DNA of 64,000 nucleotides from Myxococcus llanfairpwllgwyngyllgogerychwyrndrobwllllantysiliogogogochensis (GCF_006636215.1 NZ_VIFM01000024.1:1-64000); one strand, 5' to 3'; numbered from the stretch's first letter, positions 43,414-52,167 are shown. Notes: generated by a model from the sequence alone, not told the origin. Made by a program: numbers and translations.

Positions 43414-43593
43414 TCAGCCGCCCGTGTTCGGCGCGCTCCCACCACCCGGCGGTCGCTCCAGCGGCACCACTCGCGTGCGGTGGCAGCGACGGCACTTCAG
43501 CTCCACACCCTCCGGCACCAACCTCGCCAGCAGACTCCCGCACAGGCACCGCAGTTCGTCCGCTCCACCGCCCTGCTGGCACCCGTCGCTCAT
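43414..43593 (-). CDS. Com-like four-cysteine zinc-ribbon protein at the head of the haem operon
   Basis: Small zinc-ribbon protein. Seen: 59 residues from ATG with GGAG five bases upstream. The core DELRCLCGSLLARLVPEG-VELKCRRCHRTRV contains C-x-C and C-x2-C pairs about 20 residues apart, as in phage Mu Com and its bacterial relatives. Known: Mu Com activates translation of mom by binding mRNA, so an RNA-binding regulator is possible; the family members outside phage are uncharacterised as far as I know. It is the first gene after the Fur-controlled promoter, 138 bp before the TonB receptor. The longer frame to 43650 would include the Fur box and is rejected. Confidence 0.72.
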   Translation of the reverse strand: MSDGCQQGGGADELRCLCGSLLARLVPEGVELKCRRCHRTRVVPLERPPGGGSAPNTGG

Positions 43594-43621
43594 CACCGCT
43601 CCGCTGTCTGAAACGCAACGG

Positions 43622-43650
43622 ACGATATTGATACTCATTATCAAAGTCAA
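43622..43650 (-). promoter_or_regulatory. Promoter of the haem-uptake operon
   Basis: On the minus strand TTGACT (43645-43650) and TATCGT (43622-43627, 4/6) are 17 bp apart. The spacer is filled by the Fur box. Transcription would start about 20 bp before the Com-like gene. Confidence 0.6.
43624..43642. promoter_or_regulatory. Fur box
   Basis: GATATTGATACTCATTATC matches the 19-bp consensus GATAATGATAATCATTATC at 17 positions. It overlaps the -10 and spacer of the haem-operon promoter, so iron-loaded Fur should repress by blocking polymerase. It stands out as an A/T-rich island. Confidence 0.85.
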
Positions 43651-43705
43651 ACCATTCAGACGGGCAGTGTCCTGGGGTGTACAGGGGCGGCCAGGAAGCG
43701 GACTG

Positions 43706-44344
43706 CTAGTGGACTTTGAGGCGGACGGCGGCTTCGCGAGGGACGCGGGGCTTGGGCGTCACCATGCGCGCGATGCCGTAGTACAGCTGGTCCTCGGTGT
43801 AGACCTTGCGCACACGTCGGTGCGTCCCCGGGACATAGGCGGGACCTGGGCGCTCCAGCCACTGGAGCACGCGCACCTCGCCGGTGAGGGCCAGGGCGGA
43901 CAGCAGCTCCGGAGGGCACAGCTTGAGGTAGCGGCGCACGAGCGGGCGCAGCTTCCGGGAGAAGTCCTTGCCGAGCACGGCGTGGCGCCGGCCCGAGTGC
44001 AGGGTGCCGTCGAAGCGGCGCGACAGGTGGAAGAGCTCATGCAGCACCGTCTCCAGGCGGGCCTGGGCGGTGGAGCCCCTGAAGAAGAGGGGTCGCAGGG
44101 TGATGCAGTAGAGCATCCGCCGGCCGCGAATGCGGATGACGGGCTTGCGCCGACCCGTGCGGTCCGTGGACTTGCCGCCCCGGAAGCACAAGGGCTTCAC
44201 GGTGCCACGGGAAGCGCGGCGCGCCTCACCGGCCACCACCAGGATGCGGCCCGCCTTCACGTGGGCGAACTCCGGCAGCTTCGTCGCGATGTCCCTGATG
44301 AGGGAGCGAACCGTCTTGTTGAAGTTGGGGCGGCGTCGGACCAC
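43706..44344 (-). CDS. Putative metallopeptidase with HELFH motif
   Basis: Seen: 212 residues from the GTG at 44344; upstream codons up to a TTG at 44401 run into the divergent gene. Very basic chain (RRRPNFNKTVRSLIRD at the N-terminus, many Arg). Zinc-type motif VLHELFHLSRRFDGTLHSGRRHAVLGKDF near residue 116, with a possible third ligand H/D downstream, similar to the putative phage metallopeptidase group (SprT-like). No signal peptide, so cytoplasmic. Arg-rich surface suggests nucleic-acid binding, which would fit a DNA-associated SprT-like protease; that is inference. Gap to the haem promoter is about 55 bp. Confidence 0.75.
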   Translation of the reverse strand: MVRRRPNFNKTVRSLIRDIATKLPEFAHVKAGRILVVAGEARRASRGTVKPLCFRGGKSTDRTGRRKPVIRIRGRRMLYCITLRPLFFRGSTAQARLETVLHELFHLSRRFDGTLHSGRRHAVLGKDFSRKLRPLVRRYLKLCPPELLSALALTGEVRVLQWLERPGPAYVPGTHRRVRKVYTEDQLYYGIARMVTPKPRVPREAAVRLKVH

Positions 44345-44400
44345 GAGTGGTGGACAGTCTAGCGGAAAAGCCCTTGGGGGCGGCTTCCGGGGTGCACACA

Positions 44401-45243
44401 ATGTCTAACGTGATGCGCTCGACTTCGCCCGTCGTCCAGCTTGCCGCACTGCTCCTGGTGGGTCTGGGGTGTGCCTCGTCCTCCACCCGGCCGGCTGGTT
44501 CCGCCACCCTCACCGCGCAGGACACGTCCGTCGTGTCGCAGGGCCTGACAGAGGCCACCCTGCGCTACAGCGCCCAGGTGTCCAGCGCCGCGCCCGGCGT
44601 GGTGGAGCGCGCCGACTACGAGCTGGTCTCCGAGGGGAAGGTGCTGAAGAAGGGCACGATGAAGCTGGAGACACGGCTTGCGCCGGGCGCTCCGGGCGAC
44701 GTGTCCTTCGAGGAGCGCGCGGCCTACGTGCAGAGCGCGGAAGACCTGGCGCGGCTGAGCGCCCAGGGTGGCACGGTGCTCCTGGCGCTCAGGGGTGTGC
44801 TGGTGGTGCGCTCGGGTGACTCCGAACAACAGATTCCGTTCGCCGCGAGTCGCGCGGTGCGCGTGCCCCGGCTGCCCACCATCGTCGTGGAGGAGCTGGA
44901 TGGGGCGCGCTATTCCGCCGAGGAGGTGCAGCTCAACCTCCGGCTGGGTATCCAGAACCCCAATCCCTTCCCGCTGAAGCTCAGCGGGCTGACGTGGCAG
45001 ATGGCGGTGGCGGGCAAGGCGCTGGACAGCGGAACGCTGGCCCAGTCGGACAGCGTGGATGCGTCCGCCACGGGGGTGTATCCGGTGGAGGTGGCGGTGA
45101 CGAAAGACTCGTGGGGGCCGGAGGTGAAGGCCCTCATCTCCCGGGGCGTTTTGCCCTATGGGGTGACAGGGGAGCTGACCGGTCCACTGATGCGGGTGCC
45201 GTATTCACTCTCGGGCGAGGTGAAGCTGAACGTGTCCCGGTAG
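44401..45243 (+). CDS. LEA type 2 (water-stress/WHy-like) lipoprotein
   Basis: Seen: 280 residues from ATG (another ATG four codons on). The lipobox is GLGCASSS. The first 130 residues form a beta-rich domain of the same general pattern as the second (GLTEATLRYSAQVSSAAPGVVERADYEL), and residues about 165-280 match LEA14-type domains: YSAEEVQLNLRLGIQNPNPFPLKLSGLTWQMAVAGKALDSG. Thus probably two tandem LEA2-like sandwiches. Known: such lipoproteins are periplasmic with unclear roles in desiccation or envelope stress. It lies 12 bp before aat, possibly cotranscribed. Confidence 0.85.
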   Translation: MSNVMRSTSPVVQLAALLLVGLGCASSSTRPAGSATLTAQDTSVVSQGLTEATLRYSAQVSSAAPGVVERADYELVSEGKVLKKGTMKLETRLAPGAPGDVSFEERAAYVQSAEDLARLSAQGGTVLLALRGVLVVRSGDSEQQIPFAASRAVRVPRLPTIVVEELDGARYSAEEVQLNLRLGIQNPNPFPLKLSGLTWQMAVAGKALDSGTLAQSDSVDASATGVYPVEVAVTKDSWGPEVKALISRGVLPYGVTGELTGPLMRVPYSLSGEVKLNVSR

Positions 45244-45255
45244 AGTGGGCGGTGC

Positions 45256-45954
45256 GTGCCCATCTATCTGTTGAGTGACGAGCACCCGGAGCTGTTCCCG
45301 CCTCCGGAGCGCGCTGACAAGAGCGGCGTGCTCGCCGTGGGCGGGGACCTGAGCCCGGAGCGGCTGCTCGCCGCGTACTCGCGCGGCATCTTCCCCTGGT
45401 TCAGTGAAGGGGACCCCATCCTCTGGCACTCGCCGGACCCGCGCTTCGTGCTGACGCCGGACACGCTGCACGTGGGCCGCAGCCTGCGCAAGACGATGGC
45501 TCGGGGTGAGTACGAGGTGCGCTACGACACGGCCTTCGCGCGCGTCATCACCGAGTGCGGCCGCGTGACACGTCCCGGGCAGAACGGGACGTGGATTACG
45601 GACGAGATGCTGGGGGCGTACGTCGAACTGCACGAGCGGGGCTTCGCGCACTCGGTGGAGGCGTGGCAGGACGGCGAATTGAAGGGCGGGCTGTACGGCG
45701 TGTCGCTGGGCGCGGCGTTCTTCGGTGAGAGCATGTTCGCGCTGGCGCCGGATGCGTCGAAGGTTGCGTTCGTGTCCTCGGTGGAGCGCTTCAAGGACTG
45801 GGGCTTCCAGCTCGTGGACTGCCAGGTGGAGACCGAACACCTGGCGAGGTTCGGTGCGGAGTCATGGCCACGAAAGCGCTTCCTCGCCGCGCTCCACAAG
45901 GCCCTGCGCGAGCCGACGCGGCAGGGGAAGTGGACGGAAGTCCCCGCGCAGTGA
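45256..45954 (+). CDS. aat: Leucyl/phenylalanyl-tRNA--protein transferase
   Basis: Transfers Leu or Phe from tRNA to the N-terminal Lys or Arg of proteins, marking them for ClpS/ClpAP degradation (N-end rule). Seen: 232 residues from GTG. Family blocks FPPPERADKSGVLAVGGDLSPERLLAAYSRGIFPWF near the start, ILWHSPDPRFVL, TWITDEMLGAYVELHERGFAHSVEAW and the catalytic-region GLYGVSLGAAFFGESMF, ending LVDCQVETEHLARFGAESWPRKRFL. Full length. It ends 2 bp from a convergent gene. Confidence 0.96.
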   Translation: MPIYLLSDEHPELFPPPERADKSGVLAVGGDLSPERLLAAYSRGIFPWFSEGDPILWHSPDPRFVLTPDTLHVGRSLRKTMARGEYEVRYDTAFARVITECGRVTRPGQNGTWITDEMLGAYVELHERGFAHSVEAWQDGELKGGLYGVSLGAAFFGESMFALAPDASKVAFVSSVERFKDWGFQLVDCQVETEHLARFGAESWPRKRFLAALHKALREPTRQGKWTEVPAQ

Positions 45955-45956
45955 CC

Positions 45957-46976
45957 TCAGTCGGTCACCGCCCAAAGGTCCACGGTGCCATCACCCCAGC
46001 CCCAGGCGACGAGCCGGCCATCGGGCGAGAAGAGCGCATCGCTCGTCTGCAGGGAATCCTGGTCGCTGATGCTGAACAACTCTTCCCCCGTATCGAAGTG
46101 ATGGACACCGAAACCTTGTCCATCACGTGAGGCCGCGAGCAGGTCACCCTGGGGATTGAAGTTGAGGTTGCACGCATAGCCGCTGAAGCCATGAAGCGTC
46201 CTCACCAGCCGACGCTCGCCCACGTGCACCACGGCAACATCTTCCGTGTTGCCACCCACGACGAGAAGGGACTCCGTCGGATGGAAAGCGAGGCTCCACG
46301 TCGTCGGCGCCTCGATGGACAGCGCCACCGGGCGCGCCCCGTCGGCGATGTCCCAGAGCCAGAGGTTCTCCTTCCGCTTGTCGTCCGGGGTGACGGTCGC
46401 CGCCGCGAAGCGCCCATCCGGAGACAGCGCGCACGCCGTCAGGGACACGCCCGTGTCCAGCGGCGCGAGTTCGCAGTGGGGACGCCAGGACTTCACGTCC
46501 CAAATCAGGGGCGCATCGCCATCCAACGGAATCAGCAGAGCCCGCTCCCCGCCCGGAGACATGGCGAACAGGGTCACCGCATGGGCCAGGTGTTGCTCAC
46601 GCATCAGCGACCCATCCTTCGTGGAGAGGAGCACCAACCTCGGGCGCCAAAGCCCCGAGGGCGAGCGGTTCGCGGGAGCGACGGCCAGGACGCGCTCGGC
46701 GTCGAGAAACATCGCCGCGTTCCCTTCGAGCCGCTGCTCGTGGGCATGCAGCGGCCCCTCCGACGGCGCCCTCACGTCCCACCACCGAAGCAGTGCTCCC
46801 CTGTTGCTCAACGCGAGGAGCGCGGTGCCGCCCGGCTCGAAAGCGAGCTTCTGGCCCGAGGTGTAGGACGGAAGCGCGGGGCCGAGTTGCCCCACCTGCT
46901 TCAACCGCGAGACGTTGGCCGGAGTGATGACCTGGAAGCGAGAGTCCATGATGGCGCTGACCGAAGGCGGCGCCAT
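45957..46976 (-). CDS. WD40-type beta-propeller protein
   Basis: Seen: 339 residues; starts at 46976 (ATG), 46979 (GTG) or 46949 (ATG) are all possible. No signal peptide. About six or seven WD40-like blades with the usual SPDGR turns and WD endings: LALSNRGALLRWWDVRAP, FAMSPGGERALLIPLDGDAPLIWDV, ACALSPDGRFAAATVTPDDKRKENLWLWDIADG, LAFHPTESLLVVGGNTEDVAVV and LFSPDGRLVAWGWGDGTVDLWAV. Starts ITPANVSRLKQVGQLG, common to bacterial WD40 proteins. Protein-binding scaffold in the cytoplasm; partner unknown. Confidence 0.85.
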   Translation of the reverse strand: MAPPSVSAIMDSRFQVITPANVSRLKQVGQLGPALPSYTSGQKLAFEPGGTALLALSNRGALLRWWDVRAPSEGPLHAHEQRLEGNAAMFLDAERVLAVAPANRSPSGLWRPRLVLLSTKDGSLMREQHLAHAVTLFAMSPGGERALLIPLDGDAPLIWDVKSWRPHCELAPLDTGVSLTACALSPDGRFAAATVTPDDKRKENLWLWDIADGARPVALSIEAPTTWSLAFHPTESLLVVGGNTEDVAVVHVGERRLVRTLHGFSGYACNLNFNPQGDLLAASRDGQGFGVHHFDTGEELFSISDQDSLQTSDALFSPDGRLVAWGWGDGTVDLWAVTD

Positions 46977-47007
46977 CACGGCCTGACAGGCCCCGCGAAA
47001 ATCGAGG

Positions 47008-48015
47008 TCAGCGCTTCACCTTGCACGGAGACAGGGTGCGCTTGGTGAGGATGAGGTCCTCTTCCGTCGGACTCCCATAACGCACGGCTTTCGGTGCGGC
47101 CTTCGGCTTCGCGGCCTCGTGCATATAGAGCGAGCCCAGGTCTCGACTGAGCACGAACCTCAGCCCCGCACTGTCGTGCAAGCCGCCGAAGAACTGCGTG
47201 CCCCCGTTGCGCAACAGCGCCGGGGTGAGTGCCCCTGGAGGACGGTAGAGCAACAGCGAGAGGTCCTCGGTGGGCCAGTCGCATGGGTCCTTCTTCCCCT
47301 TGCGCTCCATCCACGACACCGTGAAGTCACCCACCGTGGTGCTGTCATCCCAGCTCGCGCCGATGCGTTCCCACAGTCGCATGCACTCCGGCGACTCACA
47401 GTCGCGCGCGGGGATGAACTCCAACACATCCGGCGGCAGGCCTTCTCCATCCTTGCCCGTCTCGCGCTCGGTGGGCCTGCGCAGCTTGCACCCCGTGGGC
47501 TCATCCTTCTGCCGCAACGCCACCGGCGTGCCGGACAGACGCCCGGGTGGCAGCACGTCGCAGTCCACTTCAATCTCCGCCATGAGGAACGTCTTGCGGT
47601 CCACGTCCGTCGCCCCCATCCGCGCCGCCCACCAGCTGACGGGCACCGCGCGACAGGCCGCCGTGTCCGCCTTGCCGAACACCCACAGCGGGATGGTCGG
47701 GTCCGGCGCGCCGAGCCGCCGCACCTCCTCCTCCGGCACCCGCTTCACCCCCGAGCGCTCCCGCTCGCGGCCCTTGAAGAAGGTGTCCTTCGATTCGGGG
47801 ATGATGGCCTGATGCACCAGCCAACCCGAACCCTCCATGCCCACCTGCGCGCGCGGCGTGAAGGGCACCAGGTCCGGGCGCTTCGGACAGCCCCGCTCCG
47901 GCTCGGTGGGCGCGGTGAGCACCACCTCGCCATCATCGAACTGGGCGCTCGCCCCCAGCGGCGCGAGCAGCGTCAGGCTCAGCACCAGTGAAGTCGACCG
48001 CATCTTGAATCGCAT
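47008..48015 (-). CDS. Secreted hypothetical protein
   Basis: Unrecognised. Seen: 335 residues, ATG with GGAGGAG upstream, and a signal peptide ending LGASAQ. Eight to ten Cys, several in pairs (CPKRPD, CRAVPVSWW, EVDCDVL, CKLRRP, RDCESPECMRLWERIG, DPCDWP). The chain includes FTVSWMERKGKKDPCDWPTEDLSLLLYRPPGAL and ends with a basic tail. No known catalytic motif. It is 31 bp behind the WD40 gene in the same direction of transcription and might form a unit with it. Periplasmic or secreted. Confidence 0.78.
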   Translation of the reverse strand: MRFKMRSTSLVLSLTLLAPLGASAQFDDGEVVLTAPTEPERGCPKRPDLVPFTPRAQVGMEGSGWLVHQAIIPESKDTFFKGRERERSGVKRVPEEEVRRLGAPDPTIPLWVFGKADTAACRAVPVSWWAARMGATDVDRKTFLMAEIEVDCDVLPPGRLSGTPVALRQKDEPTGCKLRRPTERETGKDGEGLPPDVLEFIPARDCESPECMRLWERIGASWDDSTTVGDFTVSWMERKGKKDPCDWPTEDLSLLLYRPPGALTPALLRNGGTQFFGGLHDSAGLRFVLSRDLGSLYMHEAAKPKAAPKAVRYGSPTEEDLILTKRTLSPCKVKR

Positions 48016-48259
48016 CGGCTCCTCCAGAAGACCCCGGCGCCGTGACGCACGAACCCGCCACGCCCGGGCCGGAAACACGCGACGTCATACCTCATGCCGG
48101 CCTCCTCACGGCACACCCTGAAACGTCCCCAGCGTCGACCCTTCCCACGCGGATACCTGCCGCATGCGGACGCGACAGGCGAAGCGCCGGCCGTCGCGAT
48201 ATGAACACCTCCGCGTCCCTCCGACGCGGACACACCCCACCCCCATCAGGATGAGCTCC

Positions 48260-49819
48260 ATGCGTGCCCTGTTGACGCTGGCCGCGGTGACCCTGGCCCT
48301 GACGGCCTGCAGCAACGACAAGCAGACACCAATGCCCGGCCCCTCGGGCGGCTCGGACGAGGGCGACTGGAAGGACAACGGCGCCTTCGCCGCATGCAAG
48401 GTGGACACAGCCTCCAATGCCTGCGGAAGCCAGGGCAGCTTCGATGCGAGCGGCTGCACTCCGGGAGGGCTCGCGACACTGGAGTTGGACGGCGTCTATA
48501 CCCTTCACGTCCGCGCGAGGAATCCTCGCTACGGAAACACCTACAGCTTCGCGCCCCTGTCCATGAGGCTGGCCTCCACCGGCACCCAGTCCGCGGGTGG
48601 ACTGAACCTGGACACGCGACTGGTGGGTGTGGCTGGCGGCAATATCTTCCTCTCCGCCTCGCGCACAGAAGGCACGAACGGTGTCCGTCGCCGCTCGTTC
48701 CTGGGCTGCCAGTCTCCAGAGCCCGGACGGCTGCAGGGTTGCTTCGTGGAATGCCTCAACGGACGAGTGGAGGGCGAAGGAACCTTCGACGCGAAGAAGG
48801 TCACCGTCCCCACGGACGAACCGGAGTCCTCCGGTCTGGAACGGGTGTCCGAGACGCCTGTGACACCGGGACTGCCCGTCGACGTGTACGTCACTCACGG
48901 GCACGCCTACGTCGTCTCGCTCGGCGGAGGCCTCTTCGTCTACGACGTGAGGGACCCGGCGCGCCCCGTGCTGACCGAGCACATCCAGCGCACCAATGAC
49001 ACGTACTGGAACGGCGTCTGGTCCCACGGCGATGCGCTCTATGTCGCCAGCGGCGTGCGCGGGGTCATCGTCTTCGACCTGACCGACCCCGCCCATCCCG
49101 TGGAGGCGTTCGCGACGGGAGGCACGCGCACCAACGTGCACACCGTGTTCGTGTACGAGAACACGCTGCTCGCCGCCTCGCCCGCGCCCACCGGAGAGGT
49201 GCTTGTCTACGACGTCACCACCCCCCTGTCTCCACGGCTGACGGGCGCCTTCCAGGCCGCGGGCTTCGACGCCGCGAGTTCCTACGGGCCGCACGACATG
49301 TTCGCCTTCGAGGGGAAGCTCTACGTCAACTTCTGGCGCGCCGGCTATGTCATCGGCGCGCTGGAGCAGAGCGGGACGCCCCGGCAGCTCGGCTCCTACC
49401 GCTACGCGCACTCCACCAGCCACGCGAGCGCCGTCGCGCGCTACGGCGAGCGCATCATCGCCTTCGAGGGCGGCGAGGACTGGGGCGCGCATCTGCGCGT
49501 GCTCGACGTCACGGACCCAGCCTCCGTGAAGCTCCTCGGCGAGCACCGGATGCGGGAGCACATCTCCATCCACAACATGGTGCTGTCCGGGACGAAGCTC
49601 TACGTCGCCTGGTACCACGAGGGCGTGCGCGTGCTGGATGTGTCCACTCCGGAGGCTCCGCGCGAGGTGGCCCACTACCGCACCTTCCGGCCGGACGACG
49701 CGGGACGGGGAGAGAGCTTCTACGACGGCGCCCTCGGCATCCGCGTGCCGGGCGACGGCTACATCTACACGGTGGACTCGTCGCGCGGACTCATCATCCT
49801 GCGAGAGACAGCGCCCTAG
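48260..49819 (+). CDS. LVIVD-repeat beta-propeller lipoprotein
   Basis: Surface or periplasmic propeller; function unknown. Seen: 519 residues from the second of two ATGs, chosen for AGGA eight bases upstream. The lipobox is LALTACSND. An N-terminal domain of about 190 residues has two Cys pairs (FAACKVDTASNACGS, LQGCFVECLNG). From about 205 to the end there are LVIVD repeats: VDVYVTHGHAYVVSLGGGLFVYDVRDPARPVL, GDALYVASGVRGVIVFDLTDPAHPV, VFVYENTLLAASPAPTGEVLVYDVTTPLSPRL and LYVAWYHEGVRVLDVSTPEAPREV. Stops overlap with the convergent gene at 49816. Confidence 0.87.
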   Translation: MRALLTLAAVTLALTACSNDKQTPMPGPSGGSDEGDWKDNGAFAACKVDTASNACGSQGSFDASGCTPGGLATLELDGVYTLHVRARNPRYGNTYSFAPLSMRLASTGTQSAGGLNLDTRLVGVAGGNIFLSASRTEGTNGVRRRSFLGCQSPEPGRLQGCFVECLNGRVEGEGTFDAKKVTVPTDEPESSGLERVSETPVTPGLPVDVYVTHGHAYVVSLGGGLFVYDVRDPARPVLTEHIQRTNDTYWNGVWSHGDALYVASGVRGVIVFDLTDPAHPVEAFATGGTRTNVHTVFVYENTLLAASPAPTGEVLVYDVTTPLSPRLTGAFQAAGFDAASSYGPHDMFAFEGKLYVNFWRAGYVIGALEQSGTPRQLGSYRYAHSTSHASAVARYGERIIAFEGGEDWGAHLRVLDVTDPASVKLLGEHRMREHISIHNMVLSGTKLYVAWYHEGVRVLDVSTPEAPREVAHYRTFRPDDAGRGESFYDGALGIRVPGDGYIYTVDSSRGLIILRETAP

Positions 49820-50601
49820 CCTCCGCGCTTCTTGCGCGGCGGCTTCTTCGGAGGCGGAGAGAGAATCTCCACCTCCACCGGCGGTTCCACCTGGACAGCG
49901 GGGCCAGCGTCCGGCACCGCCGCGGCCGGCTCCGGAGCCTTCAGCTCCACCCGGTCTTCCAGGGGCACGCGGCCCACGGAGCGGCGGAACAGCTCCCACA
50001 GCGCCCGGTGCCAGTCCTCGCGACTCGCGGTGCCCGTCACCACCAGGCCCGCGCCGCTGTAGTTCGCCGTCAGGCCCAGCGGCTGGAGAGCGGCGACCAC
50101 CGAGGACAGCTGCTCCTGAAGCGCCGGCACCTCGAAGGTCAGCTCCAGCTCGCGCGCCACATACGCATCCGTGCGCAGCATCTCCAGCAGCGCCGCGCGG
50201 CATGAGGCGTCCTTCACCGTGGCCGTGAGCGAGCGCTCCGCGCCTTGCGTCGCCTTCAGGTCCGGACAGGCCTTGCGCGCGGAGGTCAGCTTGGACGAGA
50301 CGTCCTCCGGCGGCGGATTTCCCACCGTGAGGCGCCACACCGCGAAGCGCCCCTCCGCGAACAGCAGGAGGAGCGTGCGCCCCTCCTTCTGACCGGTGAG
50401 CAACAGTTCGTTGGTGCCCGGGAGCACCTCGGCGGTGGCGACGGAGGCGTCCTCCACCTCCACCCAGTCCACTGCCGCCAGCTTCTGGAAGCGCTCCTTG
50501 CCCGCCTCCAGGGGTAGGACCATGTCCACCGGCCACGCGCCAGCCACGGCGGGGACGAGAAGGGCCAGGAGTGCGCCAAGGAAATACATGCGAGCGGGCA
50601 T
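49816..50601 (-). CDS. Secreted protein with pilus-assembly (T2SS/T3SS secretin) N-terminal-like domain
   Basis: Seen: 261 residues from ATG with GGAG upstream. The signal peptide ends VAGAWP. Residues about 20-100 match the beta-rich domain found before secretins (MVLPLEAGKERFQKLAAVDWVEVEDASVATAEVLPGTNELLLTGQKEGRTLLLLF), which senses or aligns with secretin N-domains. A second alpha/beta region with BON-like character follows (LELTFEVPALQEQLSSVVAALQPLGL). Then a Pro/Val-rich linker and a basic tail PPPKKPPRKKRGG. No secretin domain is attached, so it may be a standalone partner. Neighbour to the divergent CorC-type gene. Confidence 0.82.
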   Translation of the reverse strand: MPARMYFLGALLALLVPAVAGAWPVDMVLPLEAGKERFQKLAAVDWVEVEDASVATAEVLPGTNELLLTGQKEGRTLLLLFAEGRFAVWRLTVGNPPPEDVSSKLTSARKACPDLKATQGAERSLTATVKDASCRAALLEMLRTDAYVARELELTFEVPALQEQLSSVVAALQPLGLTANYSGAGLVVTGTASREDWHRALWELFRRSVGRVPLEDRVELKAPEPAAAVPDAGPAVQVEPPVEVEILSPPPKKPPRKKRGG

Positions 50602-50655
50602 GAGGGCTCCGGCGGGGTGGAACGGACCCTTAGCACGGGATAAGAACGGGCCTCT

Positions 50656-51999
50656 ATGCCTACCTGGGCCCTCTGGGTCGCCTGCCTGGCGCTGTGCTTC
50701 GTCAGGTCCTTGGTCGCCGCGGCGGAGTCCGCGCTTTACGGAACCTCCGACCTGCGCGCCCAGGAGTTGGCGGAACAGCACAAAGGCGCGTCGAGCCGAC
50801 GCGTCCTCCGCCACAAGACGGAGCGCGAGGCCACCGCCACCGCGCTGCGGCTGGGCACGTTGCTGAGCGGATTCCTGGCCGCCGCCATCGGCGCCTTCGT
50901 CCCGCCGCGCATGCTGGACTTGACGCGCTACGGCGAGGCCGCCTGGTTGCCGGTGGCCACGGTCGCCGCGGGCGCGCTCTTCGTCGGTGTGCTGGCAAGC
51001 CTCATGGAAGTCACCATGCGCGGGCTCGCCAATGCCAACCCGGAGCGTTGGGCGCTGCGGCTGTCCGGCGTCGTGTCGCTGCTGGTGGCGGTGCTGTATC
51101 CGCCGATGCGCTTCGTCTTGGGGGTGCTCAACCTGGTGGCCCGCACGTTCGGCCGCACATTGCGCTTCGAGCCCCCTCCCCCGCCGCTGGAGGAGCTGGA
51201 GAAGCTCCTGGCCGCGCAGGCGGCGAAGAACGAGGTCGACAAGAGCGCCCCGCAGCTCATCCGCTCCATCTTCGAGCTGTCCGACAAGCGCTGCCGCGAC
51301 GTCATGGTGCCGCGCACGGAAGTCGTCACGGTGGACAGCACCATCTCCTCCGAGGACCTGCTGCGGCTGCTCGCCGAGGAGAACCACTCGCGCATCCCCG
51401 TGTACCGGGACGACGTGGACCACATCATCGGCGTACTGCACGCGCGCGACATCATCCCGCTGCTCCAGCACCCGGAGCTCATCGTCCTGCAGGACATCAT
51501 CCGCCCCGCGCACTTCGTGCCGTGGATGAAGCCCATCGGCGACCTGCTGCGGGACATGCAGAAGCGCAAGATTCACATGGCCATCGTCGTCGACGAGTAC
51601 GGCGGCTTCATGGGCATCGTGACGCTGGAGGACATCCTGCGCGAAATCGTCGGCGACATCGGCGACGAGTTCGAGGTGGAGGAGAAGCTGGTCGAGAAGA
51701 TGGCGGACGGCAGCTTCATGGTGGACGCCGCGATGGAGGTGGACCGCTTCACGCAGGCGTTCGGCTTCCCCCTGCCCGAGGGCGACTTCGACACGCTGGG
51801 CGGCTACCTGTCGTCACTGGCCGGGCATCTGCCCGACGTGGGCGAGCGCTTCACCTACAACGGCTGGCAGTTCGTCGTCGCCAACAAGGAAGGCGCCCGC
51901 ATCGACCGCGTGCGCATGTCCCGGCTCAAGAGCAGCACGCCCGGCAAGGAGCCCCGCGCCAAGGAGACTCGCGCGGAGTCGCCGGCCGCCAAGTCCTGA
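50656..51999 (+). CDS. CNNM/CorC-HlyC-type membrane protein with CBS pair
   Basis: Inner-membrane protein of the CNNM/HlyC family, linked to Mg or Co ion efflux. Seen: 447 residues from ATG. Transmembrane region at about 1-160 with the family motif AAESALYGTSDLRAQELAE near the start. The CBS-domain pair covers about 205-330 (DVMVPRTEVVTVDSTISSEDLLRLL, HSRIPVYRDDVDHIIGVLHARDII, IVVDEYGGFMGIVTLEDILREIVGDI). The CorC/HlyC transport-associated C-terminal domain covers about 350-425 (MEVDRFTQAFGFPLPEGDFDTLGGYL, FVVANKEGARIDRVRMSRL). The name hemolysin often given to it is historical. Confidence 0.93.
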   Translation: MPTWALWVACLALCFVRSLVAAAESALYGTSDLRAQELAEQHKGASSRRVLRHKTEREATATALRLGTLLSGFLAAAIGAFVPPRMLDLTRYGEAAWLPVATVAAGALFVGVLASLMEVTMRGLANANPERWALRLSGVVSLLVAVLYPPMRFVLGVLNLVARTFGRTLRFEPPPPPLEELEKLLAAQAAKNEVDKSAPQLIRSIFELSDKRCRDVMVPRTEVVTVDSTISSEDLLRLLAEENHSRIPVYRDDVDHIIGVLHARDIIPLLQHPELIVLQDIIRPAHFVPWMKPIGDLLRDMQKRKIHMAIVVDEYGGFMGIVTLEDILREIVGDIGDEFEVEEKLVEKMADGSFMVDAAMEVDRFTQAFGFPLPEGDFDTLGGYLSSLAGHLPDVGERFTYNGWQFVVANKEGARIDRVRMSRLKSSTPGKEPRAKETRAESPAAKS

Positions 52000-52017
52000 G
52001 CGCACGGCGCAAGCACC

Positions 52018-52167
52018 TCAGTCGCTCGCGCCCTCGAGCGACGGCACGGGCACCCGTCGCTGCGAGCACCGCGTGTTTCAGTCGGCCGCGCCCTCGAGCG
52101 GCGGCACATGCTACCGCTGCGGCGAACCCGTCGCGTGATTCAGTCGCTCGCGCCCTCGAGCGGCGGC
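52018..52167. repeat. Imperfect tandem repeats of the 3' end of the LEA lipoprotein gene
   Basis: Three units begin at 52018, 52078 and 52140, spaced 60 and 62 bp. Each starts TCAGTCG, then CGCGCCCTCGAGCG and CGGCAC. The third is the real end of the leftward gene (codons for PPLEGASD and stop); the other two lie in the gap before the convergent gene. Copies 1 and 3 also form a short hairpin CGCTCG-N6-CGAGCG. Confidence 0.75.

Noticed and set aside
43414-43650. Extended start of the Com-like protein
   Set aside because: It would place the Fur box and -10 element inside the coding sequence; the ATG at 43593 has a good ribosome site.
52018-52167. CRISPR-like array
   Set aside because: Only three diverged copies, one of them coding; no regular spacers and no cas genes.
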